Shown here piece by piece: positions 48,789-62,730 of a stretch of 64,000 nt of DNA (position 1 is its first letter; each line of letters begins with the position of its first letter). A model generated the notes under the pieces. That model had not been told where the DNA came from. It was given only the letters and a program-made list of their open reading frames with translations, and searched no databases. This stretch comes from Sarcocystis neurona. Its lineage: Eukaryota > Apicomplexa > Conoidasida > Eucoccidiorida > Sarcocystidae. The position numbers and the translations under genes were made by a program. The DNA is taken from positions 3,183,254-3,247,253 of the forward strand of contig KL647298.1 of NCBI GenBank assembly GCA_000727475.1. Direction: 5' to 3'.

Positions 48789-51700
48789 TCAGGTCTGAAG
48801 AAGAAAAAGGGAACAAAATACGTGTAAATGAAAGTGCGTTCGCTTATGATGCAATTTGGCGTATGAAACGTACATCAAATTGAGGAAGAAAAGGGGAACT
48901 AATCTGCAGCACACAAGTCGAAACATCAGATGATGTCTTTGTGTTTTTTTCTTCTGTTCAAGCGCGCTTACAAGGACGCTCCACAGAGAAGTATATATGC
49001 TGTTAAGTGAGTGAAGTTGGTTGCTGTGATGCCAAAGAGCCACGTGAAGAACGCGCTGAGACCACGAGAGACCATCGACCCGGAATTGCGAATCGACATC
49101 ATCATGGCATAGACGCTCCCCTCCAGCCCTGCAAAAGATGATGTGAGGCAACTTTCTCTTCAAATTGACTTTTTCGTTTCTGCAAGAAATGATCCCTGTT
49201 TGTTTGGTGGAAACCGTGTACACGCGTAGAGATCAAAGTAGGAAAACAGCTTTTTATCTTTACTGTCACAGCACGGTGAAGTGTCAGAGACGCACAGGGC
49301 GTGCTTCTTCCGGATGACCGGTGCCACAGGGAGGATGAAAGTTGAAAGAATCGTGTACAGTTCTGCGATCTGGTCCGGAAGCACAATTACGGTAGATAGG
49401 GGCACTAACATAAAAGTGTCAGTGTTTTTCCCTGCATCGTTGTCGTGGCCACTGAAGAGCCAAGGAACACTCACAGCAGTAGAATAAAACAGTTCAAAGC
49501 TGAGTTCGGTTGAACCTTGAGACACGAGAGCGTAAAATAGAAATAGGCTGTACCCGGAGGGCAGATCGAGGCTGTAAGGACAAGGAGCGGCAGAAGTTGA
49601 ATTTCCGCTGTCTGCAGCATACATGCGTTGTTGTCCCGTAAGGCTTTAATCCCTTATGCACTTGTGGAAGACGTGCGTATATGTTGTACCGCTTCAATAA
49701 GGAAACCACCGCTCAAGACAAATGCCTGGTTGCTTATGCCGAGCTTCTGATTAATGCCAGTGACCAGAATGACTGCAGAAGTTAAAATGAACGCGCACAA
49801 GCGTGAAGACATTCGTCACGCAGACGCTCGTAGAGGAAAAAAGCCGCATTCTTACTAGGAGATATGTAGATGGGGACAGCTATAAGAATCGTCCACAGCA
49901 GCGTGCGGCGGAAACCCGCTTGTCGAAATACGTATCGATATAGTAGGACACCCAAAAGCGCAGCGATGCCGTAGGTGAAGCTGAATAGATCAGATTATAT
50001 CACAAAATCACGTGCTCAAGTTCTTGGTATGCGCAACACGCTCACCGTAGCGTTCCCATAAAGGTGGGCGAAAAGCCTAGCTTATTGGTGAAGTAGAAGA
50101 ACAGTGCGTCATCGTAGTCCGGACCCGCCATATAGATGAAGATGTATACCGCCGGACCCCATATAACGGCTGCACGGTGATGCATCCACACCATCAATTG
50201 TGCGTGCAGACAGGTACACATTCGTGTATTTCCCTCTTCATGTAAAATTTCCTGCCCCGTGGTACTGCCCAGTCTGTATGTAGATGTAAGGAGTGCAGTT
50301 GCCTATGCGTTTGTGTGTACACACGTGTGTATGTTCGACTTTCATGTGAGGACTCCATCAACGAGGCTGATAGTGATTTTTGTCGTGCTGAGCACAACAG
50401 GTCTGCTGGTAGCTCTGGCGATAAAACGGTACACCTTAGATATACAGTGTAGTACTATGGTGGAACCTACATTGCTCCAGAAATGCACTGAGGGCGCGGA
50501 ACTGCTGTCTCAAGTCGCGGGTGGGGGGAGTCGTCACGTCGTGCATGAAGATGGATACGCAGGTAATGAACAGAGGAAAGACAGCGGTGGCCATGAAGAT
50601 ACCTACAGGAGACAAATGGGAAGACAATGAGCTATTGATCTATGGAGCTGAAATAAACTGAACAAAATTAGCGGCAGTGCGAAGCATGTTAAGAGTGTTG
50701 CCAGACTGAAGCCGCCTACTCTGTTTGGAAGTCTTTTCCAACAGATAGCCGGACAAGTACGCGACAATCAGGCTTCCAATCGCTTTGGCTGTGATAAAGT
50801 CCGAGACATTTTCTGCACTCTGCATGCAATGCGTGCAATGTGCAGCAGCGGCGATCGCAACAAAGCCTCTGCGTCTTCAACATCAGCAGCGCCAAGAACG
50901 GCGACACCCAGCACAAAAGCAGCGAGGCGTCATCATTTTCAAGATTAGCAGCGCCAGAAACAACGATAGACTGGTTTTTCAAAACAGTATAAATGGGCTA
51001 ATAATTCACCTGATCAAGGGTTTTCCCTGCAGTGCTCTCTACAACGAGTGCCTCAGCAACGGCGGAGCAAAAGGAAGCTGATAACTAGAAAAAGCCGCAT
51101 GGGCAGGAGAAAGTCGGAGAGCCTTACGCGCGGCAGAGGAGGAGAAATATACATACCGATATGAGAAACAACGCAATTATGGCGGTGCAGACCTGGTAAA
51201 AATCCATTCTAAAACTTATTTCAATTTGAAGGTGATCCACACATCTTACTGATGCAGGGAAGGTGCCGAGGATGACGAATCCCAGTCCCTCCAACGTACT
51301 AAAAATCATCATATAGGGCTTTCTGCGGTACCCCAAAAGGGGAATGGTATCGGAGAAGAAGGCGAAGAGGGGTCTGCAATAGAGCTCAATTAAGTTGCAG
51401 AGTCATACATTGAGACTATCACATGATAAGATACACACTTCAAGATCCACGGAACTGCCGGAGCGATAAAAATAGCAGAAACTTCCGCTGGCGTTAAACC
51501 TGGAAATTTTGTTTAGTAAAGGAGTTGAGAAGATATGGCGCTACAAGTAGTACCGAGGTCGTCTTTGAGCATGTAATAAATTGCCAGCGCCGCTAGGTGA
51601 GTGAGTCCTTCAGAAAAACCGACTAGATAGCTGGACAAGAAATGGTAATACCTTTGTTTTTAAGGTACAATTACTTATTCCCTTACATCACACATTGCGT

Positions 51701-51850
51701 AAAAGTCAATGCCTCATAAAAGGTCGGCTCCACAACGCGCGGAACAAGTGGAAGTTCATCGGTGGTCTCCCTGAGAGCAGAAGAAAGGAATGAAAAAGTG
51801 CACTTAGGATGGGAAGTTATAGGTACTGCCTTGCGGGCGAGGCGCGTCAT
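48789..51850 (-). CDS. Folate/biopterin transporter (BT1 family), complete 13-exon gene
   Basis: A predicted multi-pass membrane transporter for folates or pterins. Exons in order: 51850-51687, 51630-51554, 51499-51439, 51373-51157, 51084-51010, 50819-50720, 50602-50471, 50169-50046, 49980-49856, 49772-49690, 49369-49264, 49128-48972 and 48903-48789. Every junction is GT/AG in matching phase, and the total is exactly 512 codons (511 residues), normal for the family. BT1 signatures in order: YLVGFSEGLTHLAALAIYYM, LTPAEVSAIFIAPAVPWILK, PLFAFFSDTIPLLGYRRKPY, VAEALVVES, FITAKAIGSLIVAYLSGYLL, PDYDDALFYFTNKLGFSPTF and VYAMMMSIRNSGSMVSRGLS. A last hydrophobic stretch spans the 12-13 junction. ATG at 51850 is the first Met of an open frame of 54 codons. 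The exon at 49369-49264 is the least conserved. Substrate cannot be told from sequence. Confidence 0.93.
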
Positions 51851-54800
51851 TGACGCAGACACGCATCGCGTACCCAGTCCCTGCAGCCTGTGCTAGGGCG
51901 AACCCAATAATGGGCGCTGACACTACTCAGAGTGTTGCGGAAGAAGCACCCACCGCCTGGACGTCTTCGTGGCCTGCGAAGGCCGTTCGAATACCCGTCC
52001 CACGCATTTTCGTTGCTGGAGATTCTGCTGCTTTTGTCCCCCTGAACAGAAACCTCTTCAGGCTCAGCTTGGTTCTCCTGGTTTTAACGACCATCTCAGG
52101 AACTCCTACCTAGTTCTCGACGGCGCTGAGCGAGTTTTTGAGGTTGGGTGCACTTTCTGGCAGCACCCTTCCCATTACGAGTTAAAAGCGGTTGCAAGTG
52201 TGCGCAGACGGGTGCTCTCCGTAGCCTCTACCCTACTCCCTGCAGCGACAGCAAGGCCGTTCTCAAAAAAGTGCAACAGTTACTTTCTGGGATTCGTCGC
52301 ACACGCAGGCCGCCCTGAACACCAGCGCGTGTGCACGGTTAAACGAAGTACAAAACTTGCGTGGCGGCCGCTTCTGTCGTGGCTTTGGCTTGAACCCAGT
52401 TATAGACGTACACGTGTCCATGTAGGTGCCTCCGCACTACCATCACGAGCGTCGCGTCTATTGAAGTGTACGCTTGTCCGATGGCAGTGTACGTACAGGG
52501 TGAACGTCTACATCTTCTCAGTAGCCAAGGTACGCCAGGGTTACCTGTGCCGTACACGTGTCTCCTCCCACCCGTCACTGTCCCATGTGCCTGCAGCACA
52601 CATTGTTGTTCGAATGATTATTACGTAAAACTGTGACACGGTACACGGTGAAATACACTGGGTCACAGCGTACGGTTTCACGTGAGAACACAGAGAAGTT
52701 GGCAGGCACTCAGCGCTTCATGATACCACAGTGTTCGAATGTTACTACGTTTGGCAAGTCTAGGTGCAGTCACCAGTGTGAAGACTCACTGTCGGTGAGA
52801 CGCACTGTTGAGGAGGATTTCCTGTACAACAATTCGACCGGTTTGTCCATGGAAGTTGTTGCACATTCATACTTCTTTGCCTGCTGTTCTGACATGTGCA
52901 CCGGGATTTTGGGGACAGGTGTGCTCCCGATGCCGCCATGAAGTGTTAGCGTATTTTACCTTCCAGCAACCCCGGTTGCCTGTTTTACATGGTGCGATAC
53001 GTTTCTTTGCTTCCAAGAAGACTTACTTCGAAACCTCAGTTCAGTTTGCACTGCCGTGTCCTCCTCCTCCGCAGTCTCTTCTCTGCCCAGTTGTCTTGCA
53101 GTGTTGCTATAGATATTTGTAAAAATGCACACTACCTTCTACAGTCGCAACCCTAGCCGCACTTTTGAAATTGGTCCACAGCAATTCCGGCACACAGTTG
53201 TCGAAGCCTTTCTGTTAATTGCAGAGTATGAGCTGGATTGAAGTAAAGGAGATTGTATCCACATTCGTAAGCTCTTCAGCTGTGGAATCCACTATTCTTC
53301 TCCCGACATTGACGACGAAAATTCGCAACGGAAGATAAATCAAGGCTCACAGCGATTCGGAAGACACTGCTTATGACAAGGAAGCAGTCTACAGGCCATA
53401 TAGAATAGTGATCGCTCGGCCAAACAATTTCGCGGAGCAAGCTCGTGAAAAAATCTGCCTTCACGCCGTGATAAACGTATGCGTCTATCCACAGTGCCGC
53501 GTCAGTTTCTGCTTGTACGCATTTATGTGCTAGTAAAATAGAAAGCACCGCCCCGGAGATAATGTTTCTGCACGCGCCGGAGCCACGCGCCCCTGCTCAA
53601 GAGATTTCGTAGCACCCCTTATACGCCTACGGATAAGGGTGAAGCGTAAGCATCGTGCGGACAGCTCCAGTTGTGCCCAGACGTATCCATGAAAACTTGT
53701 GCATATACATACGTATGTACATGTATATGTGCACTCTTTAGACAACAGTTAACCATCAACCTCATTGCCCAGTTCGTGTTGCGTTTGCACCCACGACCAT
53801 ATTAAAAGCTTCTGCCTTGCACGCGCAAAGCTGGACACGTACACCCGACACCGCGCAAACAAAGCGGGTGTGCGCCTACGTACCGAGAGTAATCCAGCTA
53901 CTGCTACACATGAGGGAATGCGCTCGCTAAGATACTGCGTGATGGTATTTGGAGAACTGCGGACCTACATCAAATTAAAATCAGTGACGCGCTGCAATCC
54001 CTTCTAAGGTCTGTGCCACTTTCTCATGTTTTGAGTGCCGACGTGTTTTCCCTGCACAGAAAGAAACGTCGTTTGTAACATGTATGCATTTATATGGCTG
54101 GTCAAATTTCACTCTCCTCTGTTTTTGTCTGAGCGATTACGCGCACTGGTGTAGCCTGTCGTCAGAGTTTTTGTATCTACTGCAACCGCGTTGGACACAA
54201 CAAGTCGGTCATTCAAGCTCGAATAAATTTTAGGGGAACAGGGCTTGCGCATTTGCTCACAGGTCCAGGTAAGTGAATTCACATATTTACACCGGGAGAC
54301 ACACACTCAGTTGTACACCTGTGAGTCAGTGCTGAGTGGTGCGTTTGCAGACATACACACGGCTGTATGCAGTTACATGATCCCGTGGAAGTAGTGTGCA
54401 AAATGCTGATTTGCTGCCGACACACTCCCGGTGACGGTGAGCCACCGTAGGCCCTTAGCATTCACCAGCATACAAATATACGTGTAGACGGAGAGTACGA
54501 CACAGAGACAAAGGATATATGTTGTCGGCAGCCGCACTTGCTGCTCCTTCGCTCCTTCTTTAAACTCTGAGTCCGCTTCGACAGGAGTGCTGTTGTATTC
54601 TTGGCTCGGTCACACACTGATATTATGCGTGTGCAAAATACGCGTATACTACACTAAACATGTGGCCCTGAGGCCACATGTGCAGGTCAAGAACGTGGCG
54701 GAGACGTTGTGCAGATAGTGCAGAATGACTTCTGCACCCGCAGCTAAGGTCGTCACTTCGACGCCACACACAGTCGACTGAGTATTCCGACGAAATTCAC

Positions 54801-55865
54801 TATTTCCAGCATAAGGAGCTCTCACAGACGACAAACAACAGGGTGATCACGACACAAAAGCCACCATAATGTAACAGTGAGCGTACTTGATTAAGCAACA
54901 ACCAGGCAGTCCCACATTAAAGGAAACAGACGAGCAGAATAGGTAAATGTCACTGGTTCCAGCACAGCATCCGTGGACGAACGTTGTGCAGTCACTGTAC
55001 ACACACGTGTGATAATTCATTGAGTTGGAGCGCAGAAATGTCAATCCTTCCGTTGCTTCAGCACAAACACAGCCGTCAAAACTGAACAGATGCCGAGAGC
55101 ACCTGCCTGTCGAGAAAATACAAACACATTAGATCTTCAAACTAAATCTACCGTGCGTGGGGTTACGCGCCCACTCCTCCGTTACGTCTCAGTCACCTGT
55201 CACTTCAAGAGAAAGCCGCTTCTCTATCCTGTTTTGTTCAGTTCTGTGCTTTGCTCCCGCTCTCCAATCGCATTCGACAGGCAACACCCTCCAGCTCTAC
55301 AGGGTTATTTCCTGATTACCTTAAATGCGAGCAACCCGCTTCCGTGCCAGAGCTTGTGTGAGCGGGCACATCACTAACGGAAAGCGTGAAACGAGTAATG
55401 ATCTTCACTCTTACAATACGAAAATCTGAACGGGTGAATGGCCTAGAAATGTGTTCAAAGTATTGACCAGCGCCAATCCGATAATAATTCGGAATCGCCC
55501 GAACCGACCAATGTTTGCTGTGCACGAAGTGAGATTCTCTCTGTGATACGAAGAGTACTGCTATTCAACGCACCGTGACGTAGAGCTTTGAATATACAAA
55601 GCTTTGACACCAAAGGTATTTTGTGCAACATACTTGGAGAACTGCGAGGTCTGACGTGTGCAAGATCCACTATCGAATCCGCCAGGGGTCAACATGTCAC
55701 GTAGGCACCTCTCACGTTCAACACGTGTGACGGAGATCGCTACACACAGCGCGGTGCAAAATCGAGTTTCTCGCAAGTTATTCCAGCGCGTCTTGCAGAG
55801 TAACATCCAACTCATCGCTGACACGGTGACCAGGGCGGAAAACGCGATGGCAATGATACTTTCTT
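51851..55865. other. Intergenic interval without recognised genes
   Basis: About 4 kb between the transporter start and the 3' end of the subunit-b-like gene. It has few microsatellites and mixed composition. Frames of 60-220 codons exist on both strands, the longest at 51969-52628 on the plus strand, but none shows a family, a plausible exon chain or consistent composition. The transporter's promoter and 5' UTR should lie just above 51850. Confidence 0.5.
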
Positions 55866-58823
55866 CTAGGCGGCAAAACTCTGGGCGAAGGCCGCCAGCC
55901 GCGCGTGCCGGATTTGGGCTTTAGCTGCCTCGAGCTTGAAAGGAAAAACCAGGACATCAGCAAGTGAGACACTCGATTGATTCCTCTGCATCTGCAGCTC
56001 ACATGTATCATCAATCCTCTCTATTTACGGATGTCCATACTGAAAACTGCGTCTCCTTGGGAACTACCAGAGCACAAAGAAATTTCTGTGCAGCTCCTGA
56101 CAGGTGCGACGAGCCTGCTACTTTTCTATGAGGTCATTCGAACCCTACTGGAGATCCACATCGTAGCACAAGACAGAAAAAAAGTACCTACACGAGGCTT
56201 TGGGAGACAGAAACCCCCGCGCGCTTTACGCAAATTCCAACGCTGTCCAACCAATCTTCAGCGCTGTCTACGCAGAGGTTAAATATCACGAGCCATGCGC
56301 CGCTGACGATTTTTTACATGAGAAGTACGATTGAAAAAGGCAGCTGTCCTGCAGCAGAATCAACTGTGAATCGGAATTCCTGACGCATTCGTAAAGGAAA
56401 AACTTCCTGTTGCACAGAGACTTGTGCAGCAAAGCACTGCCCATCTGCCTGTGCCGCAACCACCACGAGAGTCTACTTTTAAAAAAAAGACTTCGCCCAT
56501 GGACGTAGAAGAGAAGGACGGACATTCTGGGAGGAAACGATGCGTTTGCAGCGGGTTGCAGCACATCCAAAAAGACAAGAAGAAGAGAGACGAAAGATGT
56601 ATACATCGAAGGACGTCGACACAGGCTATCTCCTGCTGCGCCTCAACTGTCAACACCAGAATCCACGCGCTGAAGTGGCCATGTCGGGAATGGGCGTGTA
56701 CAGACACCTAAAGCCGCTGCGCAGACGCAGTACCGACGCACAGCAAACGGAGGCGCACATACGCACTCATGTAGACGCAGAAGACGAACGAATGCAGACG
56801 CTCACCTGTTTGTTGACTGCGTCGACGAAAGCTTTAGATTTATCGCCGAGTCCTGTGAAGGGCTTGATTAAGTCCTCGTGAACAAAATCGAAGCCAACTC
56901 TGCACCAGTGCGCAATGCAGACAGAGGAAAATGACGGAGAACAGCAACACCTCATTACCCACACGGACTGAGTGCTCCCCTACACAAATGTCGACAAAGC
57001 CTTCTTCACCCATACTCCGCGCACAGGAAAGCGAGGATTCATCCACATGTATGCGCACATACACACACATACATGTATATACATATATATATATATATAG
57101 ATAGACAGATAGATAGACAGATAGATACAAACATGCTATACTCTAAATATATGTACCCAGACGCGTAATACACGGAACAATAACTCGATATGGATTGTAC
57201 AGAGAGAGTTGTTGGTGCGCACAAAGCTTGTTCCCGCTGGTAGGGCTCTGCGACGGAAAACCTGTCCGCCGGGGGTGCCGCAGGTTCCCCTGCGAAGACA
57301 GGATCATCCGTCTTCCCCTCTACTGACGTAGTGTGAAGTTTCGGACGCTTCTTTGTCGCCCTCCGGCAGAGAGCAGGCTACTACTACGCGCTTGCGGTAA
57401 AAGTTCGACTTGAAATAGACCTCTGCTAGATATTGGCAACGGACGCAGGACGGCGCCTTTGCTCCTACGTTCTGTAGACTAGTTCACTTTTTCACACGTC
57501 TCAACGCAAGCAAATGCAGCGCACGCATCTGTTCCGCTCCACCTCTGCAGGCAGCTTCGTCGACACAAAGTCACTCGGAAACACTACGCAACCATGTCAG
57601 TTAAACTGGTGCGTCATCTGAGGCTAGCCAGCGCGAACCACACACTCATACCGCAAGCAGACAGCAGGCCAGTCGTCAGACTGAAAGAGAGAGAGACAGA
57701 CGAATGGGATAACTAGACAACAGAGACACTCAGAAAAATGACTTTACCTTTCATTTACAGCGTGGAACAACTCCTCAAGTAGCTCGGAGTCCTCTTGAGA
57801 AAGCAACGTAAAGTCGTAACCACCATCGGCTTTCCGACACTTGGCCACAAGTCGCTGTATCTCCGACGCTTCCTGCTGTCTGTACAACGCGCAGAAGAAA
57901 ACAGATCCGTCTCAATCTGCAGCATTTTTCTGTGTTAACGTGTCCTCACGGACTGCTGGGATTAAATTGAGACGTCATCCGTTGATTTCTTTCCTCGGGC
58001 CTTAATAAAAAGAAATACGACTGTGCAAGTATTTGTTGAGACGAAGTTACAACAGTGTAGGCTTCAGAAGTCGTCCACTCCCCAAACCCCGAGCAGCTTT
58101 TGCAGCCGCAGTATTCTCCTCCGCATCAAAATTCGGTTCATATCTCTCGTGGACACCGACACACTTGAACGAAGCCCCAGAGCGACCACACCTATAAAAA
58201 GACACCTATATATATATACCCATACATTTGCGTACGTATACGCACCTACGCGTAGAAACGATTGGCAGATATTCCATATGGCCGCTTCTGTATCCGGTTG
58301 AGTATCTACGGGTACGCGTATGTCGGCAAATGTATGTTGTGAAGACAAGCGTGCCTTATACTTGACTCGAGGCTTCTTGCTGGCGCTTCACTGCACACAT
58401 CTGGTCCCACTTTTTCTTGGCTTGAGGCATCCACAGAGACTGCTTTCTTCTCCCCACGGCGCTTCTTCTTCTATCTGGCGGTCTTCACATGTGCGGAGTA
58501 AGTCCGCAGAAGAATACAGTTCATGTGGAAGGACTGCCTTCTATGCGTGCTTCGTTTTTCCCGGTCAGGTTTCCTTCCAAAAGGGAAATTCGACGCCGGT
58601 CGGCAGCCCGCTCACCGGTGTGTCCGCTCCACATCGACAAACGTTTTCCTTATCACAAGGTTTCTCTTCAATTTACCTCATTCACACGACCCTACTATGT
58701 GCGGTCTTCGACCTCCTTCCCCAAGTTTCTTTCTCCTGTACCAGATCTACATATATATATGGAGATACATTTATACTTATACATCCGTACACACGTGTCT
58801 ATATACACATACGCATATAAATG

Positions 58824-58855
<32 letters not shown>

Positions 58856-61800
58856 TAGATATAGATATATACAAATACGTGTAATTTACAAAATTCGAAA
58901 ACGGGCACGGACGCGTGTAGGTAACGACATGTATACAGAGGATTATCCACATATATGTATATACGTGTATATATATATATACATATCGATATGGTGTACA
59001 CTATCTTAATGTGGAGAGTAACAGGGATACAAGTATAACAACGTCCTGGTGTACCTGACAGTAAAGGAGTCTAGGAACTCTTTTTCTCTCTTTTGAAAGA
59101 CTGCAGCAACCCGTTCGGGGATGCTGCCTTCGGCGTTAGGAGAAATTTGGGCAAGATCTGTCTTGCTTAGCTGCTGCAGCGACGCTCTACAGTGCGCTGC
59201 CACAGGATCCTGAGCAGACGCGGCAACAACACGGCAGCAGCAGCAGCACAAGTGAAACACAAACCACAAAGGCTCTTCCGTCGGAGACGAGATACTTACG
59301 GAGAAAGAGAGGGCGACAGGTACTCCTGCGGAAGGCTATTCATATTCGAACGGACAGAGACAAAGAGAGAAAAGTACACACACACAGCGAGATATAGAGA
59401 GAGACACATAGAGACAGAGACACACATACGTATATATATATATATATGAGTGGAGATACAGAGAAATATACATATAGATAAAGACATAAATGTATACAAA
59501 TAGAGGGAGACACCCCTAATCACCCACTTAAATGTCAAAGACACACATAGAGAGGGACAGCTGCATATAAGATACCCTCTCCACAGAGAAGAAACGAAAA
59601 CGCATATCACTCAAAAGTAAAAAAGAGACCAGTCGTCTCCGCCTGACACCTCCCGTGCACTCCTGTCACTGTTTTCCATTAAAAAAATCTGCGACTTCCA
59701 CAATAAAGAAAGACGACTTCAGCAGGCGCTCGCCCCCCCCCCCCTCTCCCTCCTGTCGCAGAAAACGTGAATGTATCTTCGTGAGGCCCAGCGCGGAGAC
59801 GTTGGTCAGTGTCCCTGCTGCACCTGTTTTCCCTTCAATCTTGTTCCTCATCCGTCTCCCACTATGCGACATTTCAACAGGACAACCTTGCACAGCATTC
59901 TTGCAACAGGTCGGGCCGAGAAGTGACGCAGAGAGACGCAGTTTTCTACACCAGCACGAGCAGGCCGGCACGCGTACACACGTGTGCGCAGGGGCCACGG
60001 TTGTATGTACATACATTCGTATGCGTCTCCACACAGGAATAGAAGTATATACATGTAGGTATCACTCCACATTTTCATAGACACTCTACTTCACTAGAGA
60101 TACACGGGTAGAGGTACACATATACATACATATATATATATATATGTACAACACGTGGACGTGGGTACGTGTGTGTATTGGTCGAGTATCAACGGCCTGA
60201 AGTAGGTGTTCTTCCCAAGTGCAACAAAGTAAACTGGCGCCTGCCTGTCTACGGTCGCTGCAGAATAGACTTCCACACGAGTACGTATGTACAAATGCGC
60301 GCCACGGATAAATTCATACGCATGTGTGGAGGGAGATCTCCACACGCCGGCTTCGCGCTGCAGCAGTACATGCACACACCCACTTCCCGTTTCTGTTTGG
60401 GCGGGGGCGAGAGACCACCAGCAGCAACACCACCGGCCTTCGGGAAGTGAAAGATGTTTCTTCTGCTGCTGCTGTTTCCTCCTTCTCTTCGTCTTTCCCG
60501 CTCTCCTCGGAAGTTGACACTGGCTCAATCACAAAAGGAAATGGCCCCGGTACACTTCTAAGCAAAAGCAGTGCCACCACCTTGGGTAGAGTTATTAATT
60601 CAGATTTAGCGTCGAAAGTGGTTTACATGTACAGAAACATCTGTTTTCCCTTCGCAACCGAAGTACGACCGCTCGCTGCTTCCGCCCTTCCCAATTGCAG
60701 CTCCTACAGGGCCCGATGCGTCTCTCCTGCTGCACCAGCGCACCACGTGTTCCCCTGTCAACGTGCGCTCTATATATGTGGATGAAAATAGAGAGAGACG
60801 GCGACGGAGACATAAACTAAGGAAGGGAGACATAGGGGGAGACAGATAAGGAATGACCGGTAGTCACGCAGAGACAGATACAGGAACCCTCCTGAGCTCC
60901 TCGGGAAAAGAGAGACGGTTGTCGCGCTGTACCCCATAACTCCCCTTTTCTCCTTAAAGAAAGCTGCTTTTACTCTATCGATTTTTCGCATGCACACAGA
61001 AGCTCTCTGTACTCGACGTGGACATACGTATGTGTACACTCCTGGACCGGAAGAAGAGGCCAAGCGAACAGACACCGCCACGCCTACATTGTGCGAAGTA
61101 GCTGTGTTCAGGATTTTCTGCTATTTTCATGTAGACGAATTTCACCGCCGTAGAACAACAGCGTCGTCTTCCTCGCGCAGCCGTCTCGCAGCCGGTGTTT
61201 CTTCACTTTTCCAATTGATAATACGTCTAGGTGTCACGTGGTGCCAAGGGCACTGCTGTGGTGGCTTTTGCTTTCCTCTCTGTCTTCTGGACTTTCTTCG
61301 AATACTTCCCCACACACTTTTTTCCTCTCGTTTTGAAAAGTCACTTACAAGCTGCTCTTCATCTCCCCCAGCGATGGCCTGCAGAGCACTCCGCAGCGCA
61401 GCTTCTTGCAGCTGCGGACTGCTGGCGGAGGGAAGGAACTTTTCACGTGCAGAGGAAATGATTTCCTGAACAATGACTTGCTGTAAAGAACTCTGGTTTT
61501 GGCGTTCGGACTGCTCGATGGCGCTCAGCTTCGCCAGCACCTTCTCTGTCATCCGCCGCTGCATCTGCAGCACCAACGCCTGTCGGTACGCCGCCATCTG
61601 CTGCTCCACCTCTCCACGAAAATGCTGCAGCGCATCCAGGCACTTTGTATCATTCGAATATTTCTTGAGTTGCTTGTACACCAGCTCCTCTCCAGCAGCT
61701 TTGTTCTCCTTCGCCATCGCTGCCAGCGCGCGCTCCTCTTTCCACAGAAACTCTCGTACCTCGCGGCTGCAATCCACACCAAGCGTCCACGCTTGCAGAG

Positions 61801-62268
61801 AAATGAAGACACGCCGACATTCACTCGTCAAGATAGAGCGGCCAGTAAGCGGCCAGAAAAGCTAACGGTCAATATTTCCATTCACAAAAGCACAGAAACA
61901 CACGCGAAGCAATAGATCTACATGCGTTTCCATATATATATATATATGCATATGTGGCTACAGGCACACAACAAGAAAAAGTGATGAACAAAGTATACAC
62001 GTATCTGCTACGTATTGAGGAGCAGAAATGAGGCTACAAAGGGTACAAATAAATACACACGAGATTACATCTATGTATATATAAATAGATACAATATTAT
62101 ACACTGAGTACACATATGTGTACGAAGGCGAATATGTAAGTGAGCGGGAAAGTATTTATGCGAAAGGCCGCCATGTGTAAGTATGACAACGTCTGTTCCA
62201 TTTTGTATTCGTACATACCTACACACTTACGAAATCTCTATACAAATGTGTACACACTCATTTGTTTA

Positions 62269-62303
<35 letters not shown>

Positions 62304-62730
62304 TCCTTCCAACATACCTACATCCACAAACGTGTACGAGTACGCAAACGTGTGTGCACAGATAGATAGATGAGAATACATATATATATATATATACATG
62401 AATCTGTTTCGTTTCTACTTATGTACATGTGTACACGTGGGCACATGCGTTCCACATGGAGAAGCAAGGGCTTGTCGAATGTATTCACACGTTGTGAAAG
62501 AGAGAGAACGAGCAGGCAGCGTCGAGAGACAGAGAAGACGGAGAAGCAGAGACGCTCCACAGGCAGGTGATGCAGCAGATCCGTCCCTATTTGACTCACT
62601 AAAAGTAAGACGCCAGCATGTAGAAGACCGCGCCAAAAGGGAATGTTTTCGAATAAAACCAGGCGTTGTTCAGAACGGAGTTGGAGAGGCCAAACCAAAC
62701 TCCAAGGAAGCAGAGCCCGTAGCTGGACAG
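55866..62730 (-). CDS. Putative mitochondrial ATP synthase subunit b-like (stator) protein, 5' end unresolved
   Basis: Exons in order: 62730-62600, 61766-61349, 59209-59055, 57879-57748, 57680-57652, 56897-56806 and 55934-55866. All junctions are GT/AG with phases 2, 0, 2, 2, 1, 0. They give 341 residues and a TAG stop. The first exon encodes hydrophobic stretches (SSYGLCFLGVWFGLSNSV, then FPFGAVFYMLASYF). A long charged amphipathic helix follows, starting YREVREFLWKEERALAAMAK and containing MAAYRQALVLQMQRRMTEKV and QQVIVQEIISSAREKF. The rest is helical, Ala/Glu-rich, ending in a basic helix and FAQSFAA. A membrane hairpin followed by a peripheral-stalk helix, with Arg-rich and QxxIVQxIxxS-like segments, matches mitochondrial subunit b. 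Apicomplexan versions are divergent and longer. It could be another stalk or coiled-coil membrane protein. The gene itself is well supported, the function less so. The first exon may begin at an ATG at 62745 or be spliced to upstream exons. Confidence 0.7.

Noticed and set aside
56540..56881. 113-codon plus-strand frame over the subunit-b-like gene
   Set aside because: It overlaps the well-supported minus-strand exon 56897-56806 in antisense and shows no family match.
57310..57475. Minus-strand open segment reading CQYLAEVYFKSNFYRKRVVV
   Set aside because: It looks coding-like, but the subunit-b-like exons on either side join in phase without it. Including it would introduce an early stop.
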